Source: Dysidea avara
Lineage: Eukaryota; Porifera; Demospongiae; Dictyoceratida; Dysideidae
Direction of reading: 5' to 3'
Length of the DNA: 64,000 nucleotides
Assembly (NCBI RefSeq): GCF_963678975.1
Contig: NC_089273.1
Coordinates: 2,877,788 to 2,941,787, forward strand
Below are positions 11,082-21,662 of the stretch, in pieces. The notes beneath the pieces are model-generated. The model was given only the letters and a program-made list of their open reading frames with translations. It searched no databases and had not been told where the DNA came from. How positions within the stretch are numbered: position 1 is the stretch's first letter; each line of letters begins with the position of its first letter. A program made the translations under genes and the position numbers.

Positions 11082-11275
11082 ATCCAAAACAGCCAAGCAG
11101 TAAAAAAGTGTGTGGCCCTCAAAAAGGCTATGGTGATGAATTGTCGTTATTAATTTTTTTACCATTAACCTACCATCACAGCCATTTCTTGGCCTCCACC
11201 TTGGATTTCACATCTTTTTTCACCATAGCCTTTTTGAGGGCCGCACACTTTTTTTACAGCTTGGCTGTTTTGGAT
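11082..11275. mobile_element. Tigger-derived MITE, TA target duplication
   Basis: ATCCAAAACAGCCAAGC at the left and GCTTGGCTGTTTTGGAT at the right are inverted and flanked by TA (11080-11081 and 11276-11277). The arms reach about 55 bp. The right half, read inverted, matches the 3' end of the Tigger element at 6595-6715 nearly base for base, including GAAATCCAAGGTG and CCAAGAAATGGCTGTGATGG. It is therefore a foldback deletion derivative of that element, inserted into a copy of its own parent. Confidence 0.85.
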
Positions 11276-11458
11276 TAGATTTCACTTCTTTTTGTATTTG
11301 CATACCCTAAAACCGGCCTATGTCTGGCTTTGGGATTTTTTACCTATATTTTTTCTTTGCCACAAGAAGAAGAAAAGATGAAGCAGATGTACTTTAGATA
11401 TTTCTGATTTTATCAGTAAATGTACAAATTATATATATAATACATATATTTATCACAG

Positions 11459-13545
11459 AACTTTCTATGGTGGTTTCTTTGTAACTGAACACTCTACAAG
11501 GTGACTTCTTCTAGCTGCTCTCTCTACAGGGTGAATTGTTTGTAGCTGAACGATCTACAAGATAACTTCTTCTAGCTGATCTGTCTACAGGATGATTTGT
11601 TTGTAGCTGAACTATCTACAAGATAACTTCTTCTAGCTGATCTTTCTACAGGGTGATTTGTTTGTAGCTGAATTCTGTACAGCTGATTTGTGTGCAGCTG
11701 AGCTTTTTACAGAATGGTTTCTTTGTAGGTGAACTCTCCACAAGGTAACTTCTTCTAACTGATCTTTCTCCAGGGCAATTTGTTTGTGGCTGAATTTTTT
11801 ACAGGGTGATTTCTTTGCTGCTGAACTCTCTACATGGTGGTTTCTTTGTAGCTGAACTCTCTACAAGGTAATTTCTTCTAGCTGATCTCTCTACAGGGTG
11901 ATTTGTTTGCAGCTGAATTCTGAACAGGTAATTTGTTTGCAGCTGAGCTCTTTACAGAATGGTTTCTTTGTAGCTGAACTCTCTACAAGATAACTTCTTC
12001 TAACTGATCTTTCTCTAGGGCAATTTGTTTGTGGCTGAATTTTTTACAGGGTGATTTCTTTGCAGCTGAACTCTCTACATGGTGGTTTCTTTGTAGCTGA
12101 ACTCTCTACAAGGTAATTTCTTCTAGCTGATCTCTCTACAGGGTGATTTGTTTGTAGCTGAATTCTGAACAGGTGATTTGTTTGCAGCTGAGCTCTTTAC
12201 AGAATGGTTTCTTTGTAGCTGAACTCTCTACAAGGTAACTTCTTCTAGCTGATCTCTCTACATGGTAGTTTGTTTGTAGCTGAACTCTCTACAAGGTGAC
12301 TTCTTCTAGCTGATCTTTCTACAGGGTGATTTGTTTGTAGCTGAACTCTCTATAGGTGATTTGTTTGCAGCTGAACTCTCTACATGATGGTTTCTTTGTA
12401 GCTGAACTCTCTACAAGGTAACGTTTTCTAGCTGATCTATCTACAGGGTGATTTATTTGTAGTTGAACTATCTACAAGATAACTTCTTCTAGCTGATCTC
12501 TCTACAGGGTTATTTGTTGGTATATAGCTGAATTCTGTATATAGGTGATTTGTTTGCAGCTACCTACAAGGTAACATCTTCTAGCTGATCTCTCTACAGG
12601 GTGATTTGTTTGTAGCTGAAATGTCTACAAGATAACTTCTTCAAAATGATCTCTCTACAGGGTGATTTGTGTGTAGCTGAATGCTGTGTAGGTGATTTGT
12701 TTGCAGCTGAACTCTCTACAAGGTAACTTCTTCTAACTGATCTTTCTACAGGGTGATTTGTTTGTAGCTGAATTCTGTACAGGTGATTTGTTTGCAGCTG
12801 AGCTCTTTACAGAATGATTTCTTTGCAGCTGAACTCTCTTCAAGGTAACTTCTTCTAGCTGATCTCTCTACAAGGAGATTTGTTTGTAGCTGAACTCTCT
12901 ACAGGTGATTTGTTTGCAGCTGAACTCTCTACATGATGGTTTCTTTTTAGCTGAACTCTCTACAAGGTAACTTCTTCTAGCTGATCTCTCTACAGGGAGA
13001 TTTGTTTGTAGCTGAACTCTACAGGTGATTTGTTTGCAGCTGAACTCTCTACATGATGGTTTCTTTTTAACTGAACTCTCTACAAGGTAACTTCTTCTAG
13101 CTGATCTCTCTACAGGGAGATTTGTTTGTAGCTGAACTCTACAGGTGATTTGTTTGCAGCTGAACTCTCTACATGATGGTTTCTTTTTAACTGAACTCTC
13201 TACATGGTAACTTCTTCTAGCTGATCTCTCTACAGGGAGATTTGTTTGTAGCTGATCTCTCTACATGATGGTTTCTTTGTAACTGAACTCTCTGCAAGGT
13301 AACTTCTTCTATTGATCTCTCTACAGGGCGATTTGTTTGTAGCTGAACTCTCTACATGGTGGTTTCTTTGTAGCTTAACTCTACAAGATGCTTTCTTCTA
13401 GCTGAACTATCTCTTTCCCTAGTTGAATTAACTCCTTAATTCTAGCTGATCTCTCTACAGTGTGACTTGTTTGTAGCTGATCTCTATACAGGTTACTTGT
13501 TTCTAGCTGATCTCTTGAATTCTCTTCAGGGTGACTGCTCTATTA
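11459..13545. repeat. 31-bp minisatellite array (about 2.1 kb)
   Basis: A unit like TTTGTAGCTGAACTCTCTAC plus AAGGTGATTTC recurs without a break. Alternating subtypes TTCTTCTAGCTGATCTCTCT and TTTGCAGCTGAACTCTCTAC give a 61-62-bp super-unit. Blocks near 12920-13230 are almost identical, showing recent local expansion. It lies inside the insert that splits the Tigger gene and probably belongs to the hairpin-ended element that follows. Confidence 0.9.
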
Positions 13546-14374
13546 GGATGACTGCTCTATTAGAGTATCTCGATCTCGCACTTGCTGCATCAAGTTGGAT
13601 TTCGTGTTACAACTTCGTGGCTGATTCTTCTACACCATTGAAGAGCCTTTCTAAGATGATTACTCCATCTGTACAGCATTTTTCAAAGCATTAGCACAAG
13701 CGGTTTTTCTGGTAGGCGTGGAAAACAGTCGTTTTCTTATTAGCTAATCTCGATTGCGTAATTGTTACACACTGTTGGTTTTTTCGATGTATCTTCCTGG
13801 TTTTTAGCTCTATTCCTTTCAAATCACAAAAGGTTTGAGGTTTAATAGTTAACCTATTCACCCACCGATTTTCAGCTTCTTCCCATACGCGGTTTAGCCT
13901 GTAGGCGTGACAACACATCGGTGTTATTTTTAGTGAATAATCGCTCATAACTCTTTGCCTGTTTATCTTATTCCAGCCAAAGTTGGTGCCGAGATGCGCC
14001 TTTATACCCCCTTTCTGTGTGCCAAATGTCAAGGCAATCGGATATGGCGTTCGCGTTTTATAGCAGTTTCTGTAAGTGTGCGAAAAGAGGAAGGAAAATA
14101 AGAAGAAGAAGAAGAGGAAGAAGAAAAAACGAAGAAACTAAACCAATTTTTGAAGTCGCATATCTCGGGAACGCTTGAAGCGATTTCGCTCAAATTTGGA
14201 ATGTGCGGTGCTGAAGTTGGAGGGAGTGTCCACAGCAGAAATCGTCTTGTTTCATCGAGGAAGCACAGAGCTACGGAAGTGTGAAACTTGCGTTTTCGTT
14301 CTTCCTGTCAATATACTCACGGGTGTTGCGCGCCAGATTCTTGGGCCGCACGACACACTACTGTGTGTCTTGAT
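13546..14374 (+). mobile_element. 3' part of a hairpin-ended element (copy 1)
   Basis: The segment ends with an 18-base hairpin GACACACTACTGTGTGTC (14352-14369) followed by TTGAT. Immediately after this the Tigger coding frame resumes, so 14374 is a true insertion border. A purine tract of AAG triplets lies at about 14095-14130. The final 240 bp share the hairpin and the preceding low-complexity-then-unique layout with 53307-53604. Plus-strand frames inside are short and unsupported. The left border is not certain; the insert may start at about 11276 and include the minisatellite. The layout recalls Helitron/HINE elements, but a CTRR end is absent. Confidence 0.55.
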
Positions 14375-14705
14375 TTATGATATAAACGTTGACTGCATCC
14401 ATTTGTGTATTGGCTGTATTGTTCCCTTGCCTTAGTGACAAATCGCCTTACCTTTTACTGAATTTTTTCCACCATCCTGGACTGATCTTATCTTTCCTTA
14501 GTGTACCTTTTTCCTAGGAACACATTCTACTATGTATGTTCATAATTTCAATCCTATAACCAACAGCAGCAGAATCTTTCAGAAACTCAGCCAACTCCTT
14601 CTCTTCCTCATTATTTAAGTACTGTTTTGGCCCTGCCTTAGTACCATGTGTGACCCAATCCCTAAGTCTGTCTTTCAGTGTTGTTTTGGGAACCACAAAT
14701 TGAAG
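14375..14705 (-). pseudogene. Tigger/pogo transposase, N-terminal DNA-binding part
   Basis: The minus-strand frame reads QFVVPKTTLKDRLRDW, HGTKAGPKQYLNNEEEKEL, AEFLKDSAAVGY, then after a stop ISPGWWKKFSKR, a second stop and GDLSLRQGN..MDAVN. This is the psq-type helix-turn-helix followed by the CENP-B-like domain typical of Tigger transposases; the family binds its own TIRs through this part. Two in-frame stops (about 14513 and 14446) show decay. The frame is cut upstream at 14705 by a long-TIR element with an 8-bp duplication. Downstream it is cut at 14374 by the hairpin-ended element. With 10613-11080 and 6595-7158 it makes one gene in the correct order. Confidence 0.85.
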
Positions 14706-15659
14706 CATATATGTTCCGTTCCAAAAATGGATGGAAATGGTGGACCTATTATCATCCACTTTTGGAAAGTTTTTAATATTACTCCAAAAGTGGATTGAAA
14801 TGACGCATTCCCCTATATAGTGACCAAAATGAGTAATAATGATCCATATTTGGATTGTTATAGCCTTCCACTTTTGGATGATTATTCTATCATAAAACAA
14901 TCATCCATATCTGGATTGTTCTAGCCTTCCACTTTTGGATGATTCTTTTCTCTTAAAACAATCATCTATAACTGGATGGTTTTAGTCTTCCAATTTTGGA
15001 TGATTCTTTTCTCTTAAAACAATCATCTATAACTGGATGGTTTTAGTCTTCCAATTTTGGATGATTCTTTCATCATAAAACAATCATCCACATCTGGATT
15101 GTTTTAGCCTTCCACTTTTGGATGATTCTTTTCTCGTAAATCAATCATCCATACCTGGATGATTTTAGTCTTCCTGTTTTGGATGATTCTTTCATCGTAG
15201 AACAATCATCCATATCTGGATTGTTCTAGTCCCCCCTTCCCCTTATCAACCCAAAAGTAGACATACAGAGGTCATCAAAACTTTTCTTCAAAATTTGTCT
15301 TATACTCATGCTTCGCATGAAAAGGTAGCTTCACAAAAGACTCTAAATGCTGCTGATACTATCATTTTCTAGCTTCACAAACAAGAAAAACATTTAATTT
15401 AGTGGGGATAAAAGTTTAAACAAATAGAATAGGGATTGGACATATGATTTTAAAAAAAAACAGAATAATCAAGAAGTACTCATATAGTACAGTAGTACTA
15501 TAGGGATCATGGAGGCTAGGGATTTCTTGCCCCAAAATATCACCCAAAACCCTTAATATTTAGTTTCTGACATCTAGGCAGTATTGGTTAGGCATAGGCA
15601 AGCTCAAAAATGTCTTCAGATCGCCTAAAAGCCCTTCCACTGAATTGATATTAAATTTT

Positions 15660-15713
15660 AAACAGCAATCAGAGGACTGCCTCTTTCCACAAGGCAGTCC
15701 TCTGATTGCTGTT
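15660..15713. repeat. Short perfect hairpin
   Basis: AACAGCAATCAGAGGACTGC pairs perfectly with GCAGTCCTCTGATTGCTGTT around a short spacer. It lies inside the 2.7-kb element and has no evident role. Confidence 0.85.
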
Positions 15714-16298
15714 TGTACTTACACAAGACTCAAATGCCTTAGTGCATAGCCATTGCAGTGCTGCGATGCCAAGAACAACTTACAGTTCTGTTTTACTATG
15801 TATTAAAGCTGTGCTATACCTAATCTCTCCTAAAGTTTAATCATCAACTATTCATACAGCTAAGAGTGTATGTAGATGGCAGTTTTCTCATACTGCAGTT
15901 CTCTGCCAAGATTTGCAATGGGCAGAAGGCTCCCTGAAGGCCTTTGATTTGCAAAGACAGAACAAATATGACCTCAGAATGTGTAACAACCAAAATATGT
16001 CAGTCCAGTCCAGTGATTAGTAATATCCCTCCATAGTAGAACCTGTTGTGAATACATGATATAACATGCCTAGCTACTGACAGATTTGCTTTGTACTTGG
16101 TAAGATGGAGCTAGTCCTTAAAGGAATCTCGTTGTGAGTGATCTTGACATGTATTGCTACGGTGCAAGCCCTTTGTCTATTGCTAGCGCATAATGTACCG
16201 CAGCTTTTATGTTATATACTAGAATTATAATTAATTTAAAGATGCATATGCAGCTATTTGAAATAAAGAGGTTAGACTACAAAGTAAGTATTTTACTT

Positions 16299-16640
16299 TT
16301 ACTCCAATCTTTGTGGTTGGTGTCTTTGCCTTTTAGGTTTTCTAACAGCCAAAGGTGTGAAATCCGGTCTTTTTCTCTGTCTGGTTTTATTATTACCAAT
16401 TTGTTGACCTCCAGGTTCATCATCTTCATCTTGGGGATCTCTAAATTCATCGTCTTCTATTTGAGGACCTCTAGATCCATCATCTTCAATTTGGAGATCA
16501 CGAGGAACAGGAACACGTTCACGTGTATCCTCTGCATCTGGCTGAATGTATGTACGAACATCCAGTCCATGATGAGTATAGCATGCTGTGATTATTTCTC
16601 GTAGAGCAATGCTCCAATTCCCTATGTTGATACACATCAA
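16299..16640 (-). CDS. Hypothetical protein, acidic repeats with basic tail (113 aa, probable last exon)
   Basis: I do not recognise a family. Residues 1-45 look globular (ALREIITACYTHHGLDVRTY). Residues 46-85 hold an acidic near-repeat (QIEDDGSRGP, QIEDDEFRDP, QDEDDEPGG). The end is strongly basic (RQRKRPDF, RKPKRQRHQ), like a nuclear localisation signal. A splice-acceptor-like CAACATAG sits at about 16623, so the real exon may begin there with the ATG being incidental. It is the only coding candidate in the 2.7-kb element. It could be the tail of that element's own transposase or a captured host exon. The biased composition and periodicity favour real coding. Confidence 0.4.
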   Translation of the reverse strand: MMCINIGNWSIALREIITACYTHHGLDVRTYIQPDAEDTRERVPVPRDLQIEDDGSRGPQIEDDEFRDPQDEDDEPGGQQIGNNKTRQRKRPDFTPLAVRKPKRQRHQPQRLE

Positions 16641-17440
16641 AAACTTTTTTCATTGTGGTAACTAACCTTCAAACTCTGGAGCAGGCTGTGTCACATTATG
16701 TGTATATGTGCACTACTACTAACGATAATCTTTTGCATTTTGTTAAGAGAATCTGTTTGCACGCTGGTACTGTGTAGTCCCACACGTACAAAAAGAATTT
16801 AGATCTACACATAAACAGACAAGCTGTAAAAAACTAAGGAGAATTTATATCCACACAAAAACAGCGAAATTTATATCCACGCAAAAACAGTGAAATTACA
16901 GACGTTTTATAAAATAAGTTGCATGAAAAAGTTGTGAAATCCAAATCGATGGTCACACAAGTTTCAGTGTCACAACTGTCATTTCAAAATAATATTTTAT
17001 GAATATTTGCCATTACAGCTACTTTTGCCGGCATGAATGACAATAGCTGCAACATTTCTAAGCCGGTGCTAGCAAATTTACTATAGGTATCCGAATTTGG
17101 ATGATTGTTTCATGATAAAAGAATCACCCAAAAGAGGAAGACTAAAAGACTCCAAATATGGATGATTGTTTCATGATAACAGAATCATCCAAAAGTGGAA
17201 GACTAGAACAATCCAAATATGGATGATTGTTTCATGATAACAGAATCTTCCAAAAGTGGAAGACTAAAAGACTCCAAATATGGATGATTATTACTCATTT
17301 TAGTCACTATATAGGAAAAATGTGTCATTTCCATCCACTTTTGGAGTAATATTTCCTCTGCGTAATAACCTTCCAAAAGTGGATGATAATAGGTCCACCA
17401 TTTCCTTCCTTTATTGGAACGGAACATACCTCAATTGAAG

Positions 17441-17535
17441 GAGTATTGCCACAAGAAGCACTCAAGTGAAGGTATTTCAGTATCCTTGCCATTCCACATT
17501 CTCACAATTATTGTTTGTTTACTTTTTTTGTAATG
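17441..17535 (-). other. Upstream flank of the Tigger fragment
   Basis: By position this should carry the codons just before QFVVPKTTL. The minus-strand frame reads LLVAIL next to the insertion point, preceded by a stop. Nothing further can be identified. Confidence 0.3.
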
Positions 17536-17676
17536 TTATAACAGGTGAACCTGCACATATGGCATCATAAGAAAGAATGGTGCCTGAGTTAATGTCTTCC
17601 ACTGAATGTGCTCCAACTATCAAGTACTGACCAGAAAGTGAAGTGGCCAATACACTTCACTTTCAGCTATGCTCAG

Positions 17677-18052
17677 TAGGGATGCCACGATAGTCGTGAC
17701 ATATGACATGTCGTGACATAAAGCTTCATGATATGACATGACATAGGCTTCTTTGTGTTGTGACATATATATCTAATAATAGTGCACACTTATCCATTCA
17801 TTTTGATCAAATTTGATACAATGAATATGAGAAAAATTGACAACTAAGTTTGAGCAATGTTGGTTGTTGATGTCATAATTAATATTACTGATGTTTAAGT
17901 TGATATTTTGCATGTTTAAATCAAAATAGCTATACAGTTTCATAAGTAACAGTTTCAGTTGTGAAACGTTAATTATGTTGTGACATATGACATGTCGTGA
18001 CATAAACCTCTATGACATGTGACATAAAAGTTTCTATGTCGTGGCATCTCTA
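17677..18052. mobile_element. hAT MITE with perfect 8-bp target duplication
   Basis: TAGGGATGCCACGA at the left and TCGTGGCATCTCTA at the right are inverted. ATGCTCAG flanks both sides (17669-17676 and 18053-18060). The interior repeats GACATGTCGTGACATA in both halves. There is no ORF of note. Removing it with one duplication copy restores the repeat-A sequence seen again at 18190. Confidence 0.9.
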
Positions 18053-18169
18053 ATGCTCAGCCTGTTATACAGTGCTACAAATTAAGAACAGTAGGAGTGC
18101 CTCTGCAATCAATCCTATCAACACAGAAAATATAGATGATTCATACACCACAATTACCAATTAACTGAT

Positions 18170-18448
18170 GTGGCCATTATGCTTTTCTTTCAGCTATGCT
18201 CAGCTTATTACACAATGTTACAAGCAAACAACAGTAGGAGAAGTGCCTCTGCAATTAATCCAGTCTGTATGGAAAATATGAATGATTCCTGTTATAAACA
18301 TAGGGAAACCATTGTCCTACATGAATCAACACCTTGGACTGTAATGGTACACAAAGGAGGACAAAGTAAAGTCCATGATGTGTGTATTGTATGTACTGCA
18401 GTATTCCAAACGACACCTGTGAAGTTGAAGAGTAGTATTATTGTTTAG
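18170..18448 (+). CDS. Unknown repeat-encoded protein, copy A (92 aa)
   Basis: The product has the pattern QLCSAYYT, NNSRRSASAINPVCMENMND, YKHRETIVL and ESTPWTVMVHKGG. It aligns with the 5557-5934 product (SAI, M.N..D..YK, STP) and, with more identity, with the broken frame in copy B (SASTINPVCMENMDD, YKHWEAIIL). After KGG the frame departs from the other two, which continue with KWDT.E and end in Y.KRH, so this copy probably has a frameshift near 18355. A TTTCAG acceptor-like site precedes CTATGCTCAG at about 18194, so the peptide could be an exon. Function unknown. Confidence 0.4.
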   Translation: MAIMLFFQLCSAYYTMLQANNSRRSASAINPVCMENMNDSCYKHRETIVLHESTPWTVMVHKGGQSKVHDVCIVCTAVFQTTPVKLKSSIIV

Positions 18449-19225
18449 TACCAGCCATTACACCATTGCACAATTATATAACAAGCTTAAGGAGACTAGG
18501 AAACAAGTAAATAACCCAGCTACACTCTTAAATTGAAGAAAGCCAGACCTTCATATTTCCGTGATTGCACAATTAAAATATCGATACGTGTACATGTGTA
18601 TCGGTATCGCGATACAGCTGGAGCATCACGATATTCCGATATATAGATAAGTATCACACATCAGTACTGAAGAGATGTCAAACAATGAAAGTCAAGCCTG
18701 TATATATCCTTAGCCGTTATCGAGTTATGCTTTTCTGAAGGAATTAGTTAATCAGTCAGTCAGATAGTAGAAAATTCCATTAAATAGTAAAATTCATAGA
18801 AACATTTTTGAAGCACTTCAGGTACATTTGGACTTGGTTATACCTAACCAATACTTCCAAAGTGTCATGAAGGTATTATGAGGGCTGGTTTTAGGGTTAT
18901 ATTTTTGGTAAGAAAAGCCCAAACCTTCATGATCCATAATATATAGTACTACTGTGCTCTATGATACCATTATAGCCAAATAGCATATTAATAATTGCAC
19001 ATATAGACCATGACACACCACTTGATATATTGTATATATAGCAATTAAGGATACACATAAAATATGGCATTGTCACAACATTGTAGTTTAAGGAGAAGGT
19101 GTTGAGTAAAATATTGAATGCTCAACTATACTGACTATTTTATCTCATAAGCATTAACACTATTTTAGCCATGTTGTCTATCTATTTAGGAAAGTGGTGT
19201 GTTTTACTGTATCATGTACGTACAA

Positions 19226-19640
19226 ACTATGTGGAAAATTTCATGCTTTTATCCCACAGTGCACAAAAGGCCTTACAACCCTTAGATATGACAATTTTTG
19301 AAACTTGTGTCGTGATGAAAGCTTGAAATTTGACACAGTATTAAGAAACGCTCTCTGTAAGATTTGGGCCATTTTTTTCTATCTACGTATAAGGCTACTT
19401 CTCTACTACAAATTGGCCTTTTCTGCTCTTTTTCCCTTTAATTTCAATTAAATGGTTGATGTCTGATACAGAATTGAAGAGAACAAAATGGTTTTTGTTT
19501 GAAGTCAATAGTATATTTTATTCTAAATGGCTTTGCATGCTACAGTGGAACCTCAAACCTCTTGGAATGAGGAATGATCCATAGGCCTGAAAAGTCCACA
19601 TCTGTGAAATTGTGTGTAAATAACCGTAAACAACATTGGT
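19226..19640. other. No gene recognised
   Basis: GTGGAAAATTTCATGC and GTGCACAAAA here resemble the foldback element at 55133-55735. ACAGTGGAACCTCAAACC at about 19543 looks like a Tigger-MITE terminus. No coding region is supported. Confidence 0.35.
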
Positions 19641-20817
19641 CAATATATCATATAGTTAAGTGTTGTGAACTGGTAGAAAAATTAAAGCATTGCTTTACTC
19701 CAGATACCCTGCATCTCATACGTGTTAAGCAATGTTTGCATCATAAAATGAAACGTAACAACTCTGAAACAAATAGATGTAAATGAGTAACTTGGTTCAT
19801 TCAAAGTCTAAACAGGACACCGCGGACTACATTTCTGCACTTTCTAATGCATATTCAGCAAATTCTAGGAAAGTCTGGGATTTTGTGAATTCAGTCAAAT
19901 CATGTTGTCAAACTTCTCCCACACTTAACTCCTCCGGGAACTGTATTTCAGATGATATTGAGAAGCAACAATTTTTAATGAGTACTTTAACTCCGTGTTT
20001 AAAACTGTACCAGCTTGCAATTTCTGCATGAGTCTGTACAGTGTAATGAAACGCTTATTGATTCCACATCAGAGAATGTTTTTGAAGAACTTAGCAATCT
20101 ACAGCATGATAAACCCTGTGGTCCAGATAATCTACTGGTTCAATTGTTAACAGTCACAGCTAAATTCATCTCCTTACCTATATCTTATCTATTGCAATGG
20201 TCACTGTCCTCTGGTACCCTACCTAGGGACTGTGTGACTGCCAACATTGTGCCTGTTCACAAAAAGGGTGATAAACACTTTCCATCAAACTATCACCCAT
20301 TGCTTCAATTGTTGTGAAAGTTATGGAAAGAATTATTCATCGTCAACTTATATGTGCTTTGCAATCTAAACATCTTATTAGTGATTCCCAACATGGCTTT
20401 CACCATAAATGCTCAACTGTCACTCTTTTGCTTTCAGTAATTAATGACTGGGAATTTTTCCTTGAAGGATGGAACTCAGTTCACTGTGTATTGTTAGATC
20501 TAGTGGAGGTATTTGACTCATTGTCGCCTATTGTTTAAGCTTGAATGTCTTGGGAAATCTACTCTCTTTATTTAACTCATTTCTAACTAATCATTATCAA
20601 AGAGTTTTTGTTAATGGTAACTTCTCAGAATGGCTTCCTGTTTTTTTTCATGTGTCTCTCAAGGCTCTGTTCTTGGGCCCCTGTTATTTTTACTTTAAAT
20701 TGTCGAAATCCATCATAATATTATTTCTAATAGTACTGTTAAGTTATTTGCTAATGACATCACCCTATACAAGCAAATTGTTACAACTCGTGATGAAGCC
20801 TTACTTCAAGGACGCTT

Positions 20818-21075
20818 GACCAAAATGGGCCTACGAAAACAGGGCATGTAGGCACATGATTTTTGCCTACTTTTTCACACTTCCTTGACTCATAACGTTT
20901 TACACCATATGCTATGGCAATGAAATTTTTCACCATTAGTAAGCATTTAATTGGCTTTATGATGCAAGTTTCAGAATGCAAATATTCTGTTCCAATACTT
21001 AGATATGACCTGTAATGTGACAGGTTGTAGTTTATGCCCACATGCCCTATATTTGCAGGCCCGATCACATATTAA
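20818..21075. mobile_element. MITE inserted in the LINE
   Basis: GGGCCTACGAAAACAGGGCA at the left and TGCCCTATATTTGCAGGCCC at the right are inverted. The LINE frame breaks after EALLQGRLT and resumes at WQLKLNP, which places an insert between them. Exact borders and target duplication were not fixed; the right end TCACATA resembles the TGTGACC family. Confidence 0.65.
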
Positions 21076-21266
21076 TATATCAGTGGTCATGTTGTGGCAA
21101 CTCAAGTTGAATCCACAGAAATGTGAGAGTATTTGTATATCTTTTAAGTGATCCCCACCGACTTGTTAATACCATCTTAATGACCAACCGATTCCATATA
21201 AATCAGCAGTAGGGTATTTCAGGATTAATTCTCATTAATGGAGTGATCATGTTAAACACATATCAG

Positions 21267-21662
21267 CGGGCTTGAGTCAAGTGTGCTCTAAAGTTTGCCC
21301 AAAATGCTTTCAGGAATTTCCCAAAATTTTCACTCATTATGCTATTTCAGTGTTCCTATTATGCTTGCATTAGTTAGCCACATTTGTTACAATTATCTTG
21401 GAACATTTTAATCAGTGAATGCTCTATTAGAGTATTTCACTATAAAGTGACTGTTCTATTAGAGAGTATCAACCTAAGGAGCTATGTACAATGCATTTGA
21501 GTGCTCTATTGTAGTTTGCAGTTTCCATGGACTGCTCTATTAGGGAATATCAATCTATTTTCATGAAATTAAGCTTCATAGTTTGAAATATCCACCTAAT
21601 ATTCCAGCATTATGCTAGCATAGCACTCCAGCATATCATGCTGGCATATTTTATGCAGGCCT
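21267..21662 (-). mobile_element. Mutator-like MITE, AGGCCTG family, copy 1
   Basis: ACATATCAG flanks both ends (21258-21266 and 21663-21671), a perfect 9-bp duplication. The termini are GGGCTTGAGTC and the inverse of AGGCCTGCATAAAATATGC. The interior carries GCATAATGCTAGCAT-like repeats and four copies of the CTCTATTAGAG motif. It sits in the LINE in inverse orientation to the copies at 40885 and 55894. It has no ORF of note. Confidence 0.88.

Larger units (their letters stand above)
14706..17432. mobile_element. 2.7-kb element with long, internally repetitive TIRs
   Basis: ATGTTCCGTTCC near the left end and GGAACGGAACAT near the right end are inverted. Next to each, GGACCTATTATCATCCACTT and a TCCAAAAGTGGAT tract are shared in inverted form. 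The TIRs then break into tandem units of about 62 bp holding ATCATCCATATCTGGATTGT and TCCACTTTTGGATGATTCT, about seven on the left (14820-15230) and four on the right (17085-17320). AATTGAAG flanks both sides (14698-14705 and 17433-17440). An 8-bp duplication fits hAT, P or KDZ groups; with one more base (AAATTGAAG/CAATTGAAG) it also fits Mutator. A single candidate ORF is at 16299-16640. Confidence 0.75.
17540..19225 (+). repeat. Unknown dispersed repeat, copy A
   Basis: It aligns with 32640-34790 along its length. Shared markers are AAGAAAGAATGGTGCCTGAG, TGACCAGAAAGTGAAGTGGC, the peptide-coding block, the AGTCAGTCAG block and ATATATAGCAATTAAGG. The start has been partly duplicated in place (17640-18150 and 18170-18300). 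A hAT MITE is inserted at 17677-18052. No TIR, LTR or poly-A tail could be fixed, so the element class is unknown. Confidence 0.65.

Noticed and set aside
14352..14374. Helitron 3' end
   Set aside because: The hairpin fits, but no CTRR follows and no Rep/helicase or 5' TC end was found; kept only as an analogy.
16209..16604. 131-codon plus-strand frame
   Set aside because: It is the antisense shadow of the acidic/basic frame at 16299-16640; its Ile/Ser/Phe-rich composition is typical of such shadows.
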